From positions 124,001 to 188,000 of the forward strand of contig RSEH01000004.1 of the NCBI GenBank assembly GCA_006503475.1: a stretch of DNA of 64,000 nt, written 5' to 3'. Below are positions 53,244 to 61,989 of the stretch, in pieces. The position numbers and the translations under genes are program-made. This DNA comes from Stentor roeselii. Lineage: Eukaryota > Ciliophora > Heterotrichea > Heterotrichida > Stentoridae. The notes below the pieces were generated by a model. It searched no databases. It was not told the origin of the DNA and saw nothing but the letters and a program-made list of their open reading frames with translations. Positions within the stretch are counted from its first letter, which is position 1, and every line of letters starts with the position of its first letter.

Positions 53244-55385
53244 ATGCTCAGTCCACCGCCCAACAAAGCCACCCTTCACCTAAAGCCATCAAATATCCCA
53301 AGATTCCCAAGAAGTCTAAACACATCGCCTCGAAACCTAGCATCACTCGAAACCTCAAACAACGAAAGTGCGATATCAACCCAATCCTCGATGAACAGGT
53401 CAACCTACATCTTCCTATTAAAGAACATAAACGACATCGGGTCGAACCTGGACATCGCGAGCCGAAGATGCAAGACAGTCGATCACGAGCTGGGAGACCT
53501 TCTTCAAAATTGCAAAAAATCTTTAAAAGCCGTGAAAGAAAAGGTCCAAGAACTGAATCCTGAAGAAGAAGCTAAAAGTTCTGAATGTTTAAATGAAAGT
53601 TCTGTTGTAATTCGTCCTGATTTGAATGAATATTGCTCGTTTTTAGAGTTTTTAGTGGAGTATGAACAGGGCAAGTCGGAGATGATCATTCAGAAGACTA
53701 AGTTTCCTAAGAGTCGTGTTAAGGAAATTGATAAGAATCTGACTGAAGAGTTTTCGTTTAAAGGCTTGTCGCCTGGCTTTCAGAATTTAAAATCTCTTCC
53801 TGTTTTACATAAGAACTGTGAAAATGTGTCACTTGGGGAGAAGTGTGTTAAGGAATGTAAGAACATTGTTAAGAGGATTAAACAGTCACTTTTAACACGT
53901 TCATCGATACTTCCAGAAATTGAGAAGATTTTAGAAGTTTCTACTTCTAATGAAGAACTTATTTCAATTTCTAGTCTTGAAGGGCAAAGTTTTATAGATT
54001 CACGTTCTTACCTTGATGAAAGTCATCAACTCTTAGAAGAAAAGAAGAAAATTCAGGAATTATATGAGAGTCTTTCAATGGATCATAAGAAGTTAACTGG
54101 AAAGTATTCCTACTTGATAACGCGCTTTAACAAGCAAGACCAGGACCTAAAGTTTCAAGCGAAAAAATTGAAACAACTTTCAACAAGTCTTTTCGACTTG
54201 CGTTGCATTTTCTTATCTTTTTCTCAAGAAATTCAGGTAATTTTGCAATCCTTATCCTCAAAGCTCTTCCCTTCAAATTCCCTAAGCCCCTCACGTTATC
54301 TGATCCTAACACCCTCATCATTTGATTTAAAATCAAATCGTCTCCAACAAGAAAACTCAAAACTTTCCTCAGAACTAAAAGACCTTCAAAAGAAACTAGA
54401 CTCAACAACAGCTAAACTTTACTCAGCCCAAGAAAAACTCGAAGATTTGGAAAATTGTAAAAATGAAGAATCCGACTCTTTAGACTTAGACTCTAACATG
54501 AACGACCTTCTCGAAATGCAGAAATTAAGAGACCAGGTACGTCTTTTAAACTTCAAGATATACGAAAACTCAAACAGCTATTCAAAAGAACTCGACAATT
54601 ACAAGTCACAGATTTCAAAACTACGTTCTCAGAATTTCGCTCAAGAAGAGAGAATCCGAGTCGTTAACAAAAAAATTTCAGATCTTTTCGAGGAAAAAGA
54701 AAAACTTTTAGAAGAAATTTCTAGATTTCACTGTTTTCCTGATGTAAAAACTGAAAATATTATTTATGATCGAATTGAAGAGTCTCATGAAAAAATAAGC
54801 TCTGTTCAGCCTTCTGATGTTTTAGCGATTTTTTGTGATGAGGTTGAAGATATTGTGAATATTTTGAAAAATCATGGGTTGTTTGTCAGGTTTCATGATA
54901 ATAATGTTGGACTTTTAAGGAAAGCTGTTGAATTCTTAGCTGGACTTAAAGATGACTTGATGGATGAAAGTAAGTACTTTGAAGAGATTTTAGAAACTTT
55001 GGTTAAGGACAGGCGAAGTCGTGGCTTGTCTGAAAAAATTGACTTTGAAATTGGAACTGATTCGTTTTTGAAGGATAAACAAGTCGAGATTTATAAAATT
55101 AAAATCAAGGATAAAAAGGGGCAGATTGAGTTGTTGAAACAACAGAATAATTTTCTTAAGAGGACTGTTAAGGATCTGCAGATTGAACTTGCGAAGGAAA
55201 ATCCGGTTGATGGAGAATGTGTTAGAGGACTTTTTGTTAATATTGTTAAGGAAGTACCCCCACTTAAGGTTGATGCTGAACAGATGCTGCTGGTTTTTAT
55301 GAAGAATTTAGGACTTACACAAGGGGATATCAATAGGGTTAATTTAGAGAGAAGGGTTAAACCTTCTGGTAATTTTAAGTTTTAA
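53244..55385 (+). CDS. coiled-coil protein
   Basis: 713 residues. A Ser/Pro-rich basic N-terminus (~1-50) is followed by mostly helical, coiled-coil sequence (~60-110, 195-330, 350-500, 600-670). A disordered Ser-rich patch (LSPSRYLILTPSS) lies near 350. The C-terminal ~60 residues (VPPLKVDAEQMLLVFMKNLGL) look globular. No known domain is recognised. Length and composition fit a centrosomal or basal-body type protein, but this is a weak inference. The start is placed at 53244 because the sequence immediately after it is C-rich as in other gene starts here. Confidence 0.7.
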   Translation: MLSPPPNKATLHLKPSNIPRFPRSLNTSPRNLASLETSNNESAISTQSSMNRSTYIFLLKNINDIGSNLDIASRRCKTVDHELGDLLQNCKKSLKAVKEKVQELNPEEEAKSSECLNESSVVIRPDLNEYCSFLEFLVEYEQGKSEMIIQKTKFPKSRVKEIDKNLTEEFSFKGLSPGFQNLKSLPVLHKNCENVSLGEKCVKECKNIVKRIKQSLLTRSSILPEIEKILEVSTSNEELISISSLEGQSFIDSRSYLDESHQLLEEKKKIQELYESLSMDHKKLTGKYSYLITRFNKQDQDLKFQAKKLKQLSTSLFDLRCIFLSFSQEIQVILQSLSSKLFPSNSLSPSRYLILTPSSFDLKSNRLQQENSKLSSELKDLQKKLDSTTAKLYSAQEKLEDLENCKNEESDSLDLDSNMNDLLEMQKLRDQVRLLNFKIYENSNSYSKELDNYKSQISKLRSQNFAQEERIRVVNKKISDLFEEKEKLLEEISRFHCFPDVKTENIIYDRIEESHEKISSVQPSDVLAIFCDEVEDIVNILKNHGLFVRFHDNNVGLLRKAVEFLAGLKDDLMDESKYFEEILETLVKDRRSRGLSEKIDFEIGTDSFLKDKQVEIYKIKIKDKKGQIELLKQQNNFLKRTVKDLQIELAKENPVDGECVRGLFVNIVKEVPPLKVDAEQMLLVFMKNLGLTQGDINRVNLERRVKPSGNFKF

Positions 55386-55505
55386 TGTAAAATAGGTGAT
55401 GGAGTTGAATGGGTTATTTATAATTTACTATATTTTAAGTGCTTATATAACTAATTTAATCAAAGATAAACAGATCACATATCGTTTAGTTTCTCTAATA
55501 AAAAT

Positions 55506-55769
55506 ATGGGATATGATATTCAAAGCTTTTTCAGCCTGGTTGACCGAATCCCTAAATTGCAGCCAGGCACAGACGGTAAAAAATTCTTAGATCAAGTCTT
55601 AGAATCAGAAAAAAATCGATCTATTGTTGAATCCTTCATAGGGATGAAAATCGAATCCATAATTACTAAGCTCGCTTTGAAACCCGTGATTTATCTAGAC
55701 ATGTACACAAAGTATAAGTCAATTGTCAAGGATATTGAAAAGCAGTATTTCGAGTCAATTAAATCATAG
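55506..55769 (+). CDS. small hypothetical protein
   Basis: 87 residues, beginning MGYDIQSFFSLVDRIP; MGY could permit N-myristoylation. The composition is mixed and amphipathic helical with no low complexity, so it reads like a real gene. It is preceded by TAATAAAAAT, the start context seen for other genes here. It lies between the coiled-coil gene and the XK-like gene. No family is recognised. An overlapping frame from 55396 in another register is hydrophobic and is not taken as a gene. Confidence 0.55.
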   Translation: MGYDIQSFFSLVDRIPKLQPGTDGKKFLDQVLESEKNRSIVESFIGMKIESIITKLALKPVIYLDMYTKYKSIVKDIEKQYFESIKS

Positions 55770-55938
55770 CTAATAGTTTATAAATTTTTTCAAATTATTC
55801 AAATTATCTAAAGATTTTCCACTAAAGTCTTTAATTTTTTCAACTTATCAAAATCTAACTTAGATTAAAGCTCTATAATCGATTACTTAAACTCTTTAAA
55901 ATCTTAAATATCAAATCTTTACAATTAATAATTTAATC

Positions 55939-57435
55939 CTATCTTATCTCAGCTTTATCCGAATTCAAACTATTCTCTAAATTGAAAGTATTATTCGATT
56001 TTATCTTATTATCAACCCCCGAGCTCATAATATCAGGTTCAACACTCGAGTCACAATAAAATTTTCGAATTAAACAATCTAAAATTCTGAAACACACAAT
56101 GACCAAATTATAAGAATTCATCACAATAACAGCCAAATAAATTCCGCTACCCTTTCCAACAGTTTTATTGTTACTACCTTGAATAGCTATAAGAGGCATC
56201 CAACAAAACAAAGCAACCAAAAATTCCTTAAACACAGGAAAAGAAGTTTTAACTTTCTTATCAAACAACGAGCTCATAAAATAGTCAAAATGTGAGACAA
56301 GACAAAGTTTAAACAAAATAAGTCTCTTAAAATTAACCCCATCTACTTTATCAAACTTTCCTGCAATAGACCCAATATATCCAAATCCAAGAAAAAGCAA
56401 GCAAGCGAATCTTAGTGACTCGTTTTCAAAGCGAGCGATAACAAGATATAAAAAATTGCAGAACCAAGCGATGAACATTAGAATAAATTCTAAGATAATG
56501 AAAAATTCGTATGGATTTGTAAGTCTTTCACAATACCCTGATTTTTTGAAATGAAGTTTGAGGTATTTTTTTTTGTAAGATTTTAAGATTTTTTCTAGTT
56601 CTTCAGAAAGTTGGGGATTTTTGAATATTGGCTTGTCTGGAGGTATTTTAAAGATACTTCCTGTCAAGAATTTTTCTTCGATTTTGAATTTTATGAAGTA
56701 GCTGAGATCTTCTTGTGAGTATTTTTCAGTAGTCGAAGGGTTTTCAGTGATCTCATTTTTGGTGAATGTATTAATTTGTGGCTGGATTATTGAGATTTTA
56801 AGAGTTTCTTGAATTTCTGATAATTTTTCATCTGAAAATTTTTTTATGTAGTCCTCAAATTGTCTTCGGTAAAAGGTAGTGGAGAGGACATAGCAACCTC
56901 TTATTAAACTTATCATGCTTAATACGAATGAGAATTTTGTCAAACCTGTCCAGTTGTTAGTAAGTGAGTTGTTACTGCCTTGAATGATAAGTTGAGGTAA
57001 AGATTCAAAAAGAAATTCGATTGTCGCCAATTGAAAGACTATTTTCAATTTATCTGGTGCAAGCATATCAAACTTTTCAAGAGTCGGGTAAAGAATACTG
57101 ATTGTTGGTCCGATGATCGCCCAGAAGAAAGTGAGGCAGTAAAGGTATTTTGACTTGTTGCTGTTGTTTTCTCTTTCTTTCTTAACTTGTTTAAGCAATA
57201 TTATTAGCGTTGTTGAGTAGATTATCACAGGAATGATCAAGATGAAAAATATGCAAGCTCCTTTTAGACCTTCATTGTAAAATTCAACTTTACTCACATA
57301 CAAAAAGTCGCTAATGATGTCAAGGAGAACTAGAACTGTGTGAAAAATGATTTTCAATAAGGAGTAAATCTTATAAGCCAGTCTTCTTTTTTTTTTGTCT
57401 TGCCTTATTTTTCTAAGCGCGGTTAAAATTTTCAT
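55939..57435 (-). CDS. multi-pass membrane protein resembling XK-family proteins, internally duplicated
   Basis: 498 residues, about 8-10 hydrophobic helices in two halves. Each half has a helix pair, a short loop and a signature: FLFESLPQLIIQGSNNSLTNNW (~141-162) and LFCWMPLIAIQGSNNKTVGKGS (~410-431). The E-x-x-PQL-x-IQ pattern is typical of XK-related (XKR) proteins, some of which scramble phospholipids. Scramblase activity here is inference. The cytoplasmic linker (~195-300) is charged. The QGSNN-containing duplication suggests an ancient fusion of two XK-like halves. The start ATG follows CTTTATAATG, matching the TATAA-ATG context. Confidence 0.65.
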   Translation of the reverse strand: MKILTALRKIRQDKKKRRLAYKIYSLLKIIFHTVLVLLDIISDFLYVSKVEFYNEGLKGACIFFILIIPVIIYSTTLIILLKQVKKERENNSNKSKYLYCLTFFWAIIGPTISILYPTLEKFDMLAPDKLKIVFQLATIEFLFESLPQLIIQGSNNSLTNNWTGLTKFSFVLSMISLIRGCYVLSTTFYRRQFEDYIKKFSDEKLSEIQETLKISIIQPQINTFTKNEITENPSTTEKYSQEDLSYFIKFKIEEKFLTGSIFKIPPDKPIFKNPQLSEELEKILKSYKKKYLKLHFKKSGYCERLTNPYEFFIILEFILMFIAWFCNFLYLVIARFENESLRFACLLFLGFGYIGSIAGKFDKVDGVNFKRLILFKLCLVSHFDYFMSSLFDKKVKTSFPVFKEFLVALFCWMPLIAIQGSNNKTVGKGSGIYLAVIVMNSYNLVIVCFRILDCLIRKFYCDSSVEPDIMSSGVDNKIKSNNTFNLENSLNSDKAEIR

Positions 57436-57657
57436 TATAAAGTAATAATCTAAAAATCTACAAATTTAATATCTTCATAGACTTTATTGTTAATTTTAGT
57501 AAAATTCTTTAGAACTACCTCAAAAATATTATCTAAAAATTTATATTTAACATGTTTAGATTCAAGTTAAATGAAAACTCTAAGAATCCAATTCATATAA
57601 AATAAATCATCACTTCTAAAAAAATTCCTCACAATTCAAATACCATCATAATCCAAT

Positions 57658-58239
57658 TCACAAAAACAAAACTAAACTTTTAAATACCCCATCTCCAATC
57701 TTATTCAAGTCAGGTACAAACCTCCTACAAAAGACCAAAACTTTTCTACGATCCCAAAGAGCCTTCTGCCTAACAACTATCTTCAACTTTTCACTTGAAG
57801 AGTTTTCTAAAACAGTTTTATTATTGTTTTCCTTTACCAAAAACGCTTCAGGGCTCTTGGAGTAGAAAAAAAGGACAAGTTCTTCAAAGTTTTCCTTCAC
57901 CGCAATTCCCACAGGTGTTTGATTTCTGACATTTTTATGTGAAATGCTTGCACCTTTGTCGAGAAGTACTTTGCACATCTCCAGGTCTGCATTTCGCACT
58001 GCCAGGTGAACAGCCGAGTCACCGTTGCTGTTTATGAAGTGAGGATTCGCTTTGAAGGACAATAGAAGAGAGACTAGGTCGTAATGACGATTTTTTACTG
58101 CGTTGTACAGGATTGAGTTTTCTTTTTTGTCTTTGTGGTTTGGGTCAACTCCTGCTTTTAGAAAACATTCCAGTTGTGATCGGTCTCCTTTGGATAAAGC
58201 TCGCTCTAGAGGAGTTGTTTCTTCGCTGAAGTCAGACAT
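57658..58239 (-). CDS. ankyrin-repeat protein
   Basis: 193 residues with about four ankyrin repeats between 10 and 130: TPLERALSKGDRSQLECFLKAGVDPN, SILYNAVKNRHYDLVSLLLSFKANPH, SAVHLAVRNADLEMCKVLLDKGASIS and TPVGIAVKENFEELVLFFYSK. The C-terminal ~50 residues are not an ankyrin repeat. There are no enzymatic domains, so it is a protein-interaction module. It is compact, uninterrupted and ends in TAA. Confidence 0.88.
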   Translation of the reverse strand: MSDFSEETTPLERALSKGDRSQLECFLKAGVDPNHKDKKENSILYNAVKNRHYDLVSLLLSFKANPHFINSNGDSAVHLAVRNADLEMCKVLLDKGASISHKNVRNQTPVGIAVKENFEELVLFFYSKSPEAFLVKENNNKTVLENSSSEKLKIVVRQKALWDRRKVLVFCRRFVPDLNKIGDGVFKSLVLFL

Positions 58240-58640
58240 TTTGTTTGGAAGAGTTTTGGATTGTTGATTTTTGATTTGAGACTTAGGATTTTTTTTTTAA
58301 TCAGAGTATCACTGAGTTTTAGTGGAATTTATAATGAAGAGGCTATTATTTGATTAATTTAGATGAAGGGTACAGCACGACTTAATCAATAGGTGATTAT
58401 CATAAACGATATCATTTTAATAAATTTTTTAATTCCCTTTGCTTCACTCTCCAATTATACTCCCTCAAACTCCATAAAGCAACCGAAATTATAACATGAA
58501 AAAAAAATTCAAATCATCTCAACCTAAAACTCCAGTAAACCTAAAAAAATCATCACTCTACTAAACCCTATTCAAATCCCTTCAATCCATTCCACCCACG
58601 ACCTTCAATCATCCCACCAGCATTCCATGATAATCCAAGA
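58240..58640. other. divergent upstream region with almost no G
   Basis: Near the plus-strand gene start the sequence is extremely C-rich and G-free: 58501-58560 has about 15 C and 1 G, and 58561-58620 has 26 C and 2 G. Nearer the ankyrin gene the plus strand is instead G/T-rich. A short upstream frame (58627-58647) overlaps the start of the next gene but may not be transcribed. Confidence 0.6.
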
Positions 58641-59123
58641 ATGCTAAACTTAAAAAAGCCAGAAGAGTTCATCGGTAGTCCATGGAAGTACTACACATTC
58701 CGTTTCTTATCACTCCTTCAAGTGCTACTAGGTCTCGGAGTGTTAATCCTCGGAATCCTGATAACGAGCGAAGAAGGTTTCGTTGACTGGTACAGCATGG
58801 GATACATGGTCTCAGGTCTAGTCACTTTGATCCTTGCGCTTTTCAGTCACGCGACTTACTCGTCAACTTGCCGTTTAGGAGCCTTTCTCTTCATCCTTTT
58901 TCTTTGCTTTTGCGCAGTCCTCGGCCTGAGCCTTGCAGTTTCCCTTCTCAAGTCCTCCATCGATCTCTACGGGTCTGAAAACGGAGAAATCATCGAATAT
59001 TCTTTATTCGGGGCAAGTGGGTTACTTTTCCTCGAGTTCATCTTTGGAAGTTGGTACTTTTCTTCAGTGAAGGACTTTGAAATCGAAAAAGAAAACATGA
59101 ACCTTCTGACGAGAAGTCACTGA
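58641..59123 (+). CDS. four-transmembrane protein
   Basis: 160 residues with four hydrophobic helices at approximately 20-43, 52-68, 80-105 and 122-142, short loops and charged ends, like MARVEL/tetraspan-type proteins. No family motif is firm. The short extracellular loops contain few cysteines, arguing against a true tetraspanin. Start at ATG 58641. A six-codon upstream reading frame at 58627-58647 overlaps this start. It is followed after 44 bp by another gene on the same strand. It ends in TGA. Confidence 0.65.
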   Translation: MLNLKKPEEFIGSPWKYYTFRFLSLLQVLLGLGVLILGILITSEEGFVDWYSMGYMVSGLVTLILALFSHATYSSTCRLGAFLFILFLCFCAVLGLSLAVSLLKSSIDLYGSENGEIIEYSLFGASGLLFLEFIFGSWYFSSVKDFEIEKENMNLLTRSH

Positions 59124-59167
59124 ATCGACATTTCTTTAGATTTGAATAATTCAGTTAAAGTTAATTA

Positions 59168-59593
59168 ATGAATAACTTCGCACAAACACGGTCTGAAGCC
59201 GCTGGATTGATGGAAAACATGGGAAGTACTTTTAAAAAACATTGGGAAGCTCATAAGAAACTCATGAATTGGACTCCTCGGGTGCAAATTGAAGATTTAC
59301 AGGAAAATGTGGGCCTAACTCCTTGTTTGCATTCGAATTCGATTAGGGCGGACAAGAAAAAGTCTTTTCGGATAAAAATTCCTTACTTTCCTAAAAGACC
59401 TTTCGGAAAACCTGAAAGTTTCAATAACATTGAGTTAAACTTCGTGGAAATTGAATGTAAGGATAAATGTCACAACTTGTATCAGAAACAGTCAAAGTTC
59501 TTTAAAATTGCATGTGGAAGGGCATTGTCTGTTAGTGGTAGGAGGGATAGGACTAAAGTTGCTTTTAGGACACCTTTAAGAGGGGTTAATTAA
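59168..59593 (+). CDS. hypothetical basic protein
   Basis: 141 residues. The N-terminus is helical (TRSEAAGLMENMGSTFKKHWEAHKKLMNW). The rest is basic with a PYFPKRPFGKPESF stretch and a Cys pair (CKDKC). There are no membrane segments, signal peptide or recognised domain. The base composition shows the usual 5' C-rich to 3' G-rich gradient, supporting that it is a real gene. It lies 44 bp downstream of the tetraspan gene; the two could be co-expressed by proximity, but separate transcription is the rule in ciliates. Confidence 0.6.
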   Translation: MNNFAQTRSEAAGLMENMGSTFKKHWEAHKKLMNWTPRVQIEDLQENVGLTPCLHSNSIRADKKKSFRIKIPYFPKRPFGKPESFNNIELNFVEIECKDKCHNLYQKQSKFFKIACGRALSVSGRRDRTKVAFRTPLRGVN

Positions 59594-60157
59594 CCTGATG
59601 TTTTAAAGAATTTTGTGGGATTTTAGGGACTAGGTTTTTGGATTTAGGCTTGATTAGTTATTTATGGAAAATTGTAATGATATTTTGATAATAACGATTT
59701 TTCAATTTGTTTGTGTGTTGAGTTCCTTGATTTAGTTTTTTTGATTAGTTCAATTTGTGTTGGACTATAATATTCTTAAATTTATCCTGCTATTCTTTTA
59801 ATTCAGAGTAATTAAAAATTCAACTTTCATTATTTTTTTATGTTCATTTATGATATCTTTCATTAACAATTAAACCATCAAATAAATTCACTGATAATAA
59901 ATGCACTTCAAAATTCAAACTTCCAAATCATTTCAACTTTTTTTAGTAGTCAAAACGATTTAATGAATTTTATATAATTAATCAATTTAATGCCTTGCTA
60001 ATCGTATTCAGAATTCAATCCTTGAATTTTTCCTAATTTTTAGACATATACATTAAAATAATCGATACTAAAAAAAGCTCAAATTTATGTCAATATGGAA
60101 AAACTTAAATTCAAAAAATTTCTAGAATTGCTACAAAATGGATCCAAATAAACAATA
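59594..60157. other. intergenic
   Basis: The first ~150 bp are G/T-rich (59581-59640 has about 17 G and 3 C) as a 3' flank; the rest is AT-rich. No gene was found. AATAAACAATAATG precedes the next start. Confidence 0.5.
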
Positions 60158-61435
60158 ATGCCAAACCTATGTAAAAAACTCGGTATCTTTGCAGCAACAG
60201 CCTTCGAATCCTTATCATTAACAGGAATCGCTCCATTTTACCCGAGCATTGCAGAATCCCGAGGAATTCCGACAAAGTTAATCGGGTTGATTTTCAGTGC
60301 AGCTCCGTTGATGTCACTTCTGTGGTCTCCCTTTGTGCCAAGAATAATGGAGCGCTTCGGAAGACGTTTTGTTTTGTTGATGGGTCTTATTTGGATGGGT
60401 TTAGGCGACCTTCTGATGATTTTTGTAATCATGACTCCTCCTGTTTCAAGCATAATTGTCAGTTTTTTAGGAAGAATGTTTATCGGAATGGGTTATTCTT
60501 GGACGATGACTTCAAAATACGCGATCCTTACAAGTGACTTTCCTGATGAAGCTGCTAAAATGGTTGCAATTATCGAAATCTCTTCTTCACTTGGACTGAC
60601 TATGGCGCCTAGTTTCGGTTCTCTCATGTATGGACTCACTAACTACAGCTTTGCATGTTTGAGCTTCACAGTTTTCATCATTCTGACTATTCCTCTTCTG
60701 TTCATCTTGTTAGGAAAAATGAGAAAATATGAAATTCTAAGAGAAAAAAAAATCTCTTTATTGGAAATTCTGAAAAAACCTGTAAAAAACATTTAGAAAA
60801 TTGGAATGGACTTTGGAGTTCAGGTGATGATGATGTTTTCCTATGGTTTTATCTTACCAACTACTGAATTTCACCTGAAAAGCTACTCGATTGATGCTTC
60901 AAAAGTGGGTTACTTTCTTTCCATCTGTTCTTTTTGTTATCTGTTATCATCTCTGGTAGTTTCTTTTCTGCCTTCAAAGTGGAATAAACCAAGAGTGATC
61001 TTCTTTGGAATTTTTTTTATGGCCTTCGGGTTTTTATTGATTGGACCTTGCAAGATTATCTTTCCTGACTCGTTGATTGTTGTTGTTTTCGGCTTGGTTG
61101 TGCTTGGATTGGCTGGAGGGTTTATGTATGTCTTTACTTTTCCCCATATGCTTGAAGTTGCTATTAAGGAATACAAGTACCCCAGGGATGATCGACTTCA
61201 TGATGCTCTTTCAGGACTTACTAGTGCCAGTCTTTGTCTTGGGGAAATACTTGGATACACCTTTTCAACTTTTTTGTACTCGAGTCTTGGATTTTCGGAT
61301 TCTGCGAATATTGTCTTCTTGATCCTGGGTTTATGTGCCTTGGGTTATGGAGTTTTTAGTGATGCTTTTGGGTTTATAAAATGCTCGAAAAAAGAAGAAA
61401 TGGATACTAATTCTGAAGAATCTAGTAAATTATGA
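60158..61435 (+). CDS. major facilitator superfamily transporter; one 15-nt intron
   Basis: Exon 1 is 60158-60781 and exon 2 is 60797-61435, joined in phase 0 across a 15-nt intron, giving 420 residues with 12 hydrophobic helices, six per exon approximately. Motif A appears as PRIMERFGRRFVLLMG between helices 2 and 3. Helix 5 has SSSLGLTMAPSFGSLMYG, resembling the motif C region of drug/proton antiporters and SLC18 vesicular amine transporters. The substrate is unknown. Unspliced, the frame would stop at TAG in the intron, and the downstream frame would lack its first half. Joining restores a full-length MFS protein. The C-terminal tail is acidic and Ser-rich. Confidence 0.9.
60782..60796 (+). 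other. 15-nt intron
   Basis: Begins GTAAA and ends TTTAG, exactly 15 nt, phase 0, between codons CCT and AAA of the MFS gene. It includes an in-frame TAG. Removing it fuses two half-transporters into one 12-helix protein, which is the main evidence. Confidence 0.9.
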
Positions 61436-61978
61436 TTATTTAGAATTTTTTAGTTATTTTTAAGGGATGTATAGGAAGGCTTGAGTTTTGAATTTTTAGA
61501 GAGAAAATGATTAAAGGTGGTAGTTTAATAAAGAATTACATACTAATTAATTAAAAACTGGTTTCGGGCAATTAAGATAGTTCAAAAGGTAGAAATTTTC
61601 ATGTTTTAAAAAATTATTTTATTCTAATACTTGAAATTTTAATTAATTAAAGCTTATTAAGTTGCATTTGAGGTAGTTTGAGTCGTGATATTTTAATTAC
61701 TTTGCTTCTGATTCAAATATTCTTTAATCATATCAAGTTTATCTTAAAAAAGGCAGTGATATTCTGAATAGCTTTAATATTCTTACCAATTATCATAAAA
61801 AATTAAAACTAGCTATCAAATCAATGATCGGCCCCTATAAAACCCAAAAAAATTTAAATCTTAAATAAATCCTAATCCAAATTATTATCATAAAAGTGAA
61901 AACTAACTATCAAATCAATGATCATCCCATATAAAACCCAGAAAAATATGAATATTGAATAAATCCTAATCCTAATTA
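61436..61978. other. convergent spacer containing a tandem duplication
   Basis: Spacer between the MFS stop and the TPR stop. It is T/G-rich at first. A 94-bp tandem duplication occupies its right end and is listed separately. No gene was found. Confidence 0.5.
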
Positions 61979-61989
61979 TTATTGCTCAT
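61805..61989. repeat. 94-bp tandem duplication at the 3' end of the TPR gene
   Basis: The unit starting AAAACTAGCTATCAAATCAA at 61805 recurs at 61899 with scattered mismatches. Both contain TATAAAACCCA and AAATAAATCCTAATCC. The second copy includes the TPR gene's stop codon (61979-61981), so the duplication involves the 3' end and flank of that gene. Confidence 0.85.

Noticed and set aside
55396-55590. Hydrophobic 64-codon plus-strand frame
   Set aside because: It overlaps the more protein-like frame at 55506-55769 in another register and consists largely of flank.
58627-58647. Short upstream reading frame over the tetraspan gene start as a regulatory uORF
   Set aside because: If leaders are as short as the start contexts suggest, it is not transcribed; there is no independent support.
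60806-61435. Second half of the MFS transporter as a separate gene starting at its own ATG
   Set aside because: The preceding 15 nt form a GT...AG intron whose removal yields one standard 12-helix transporter.
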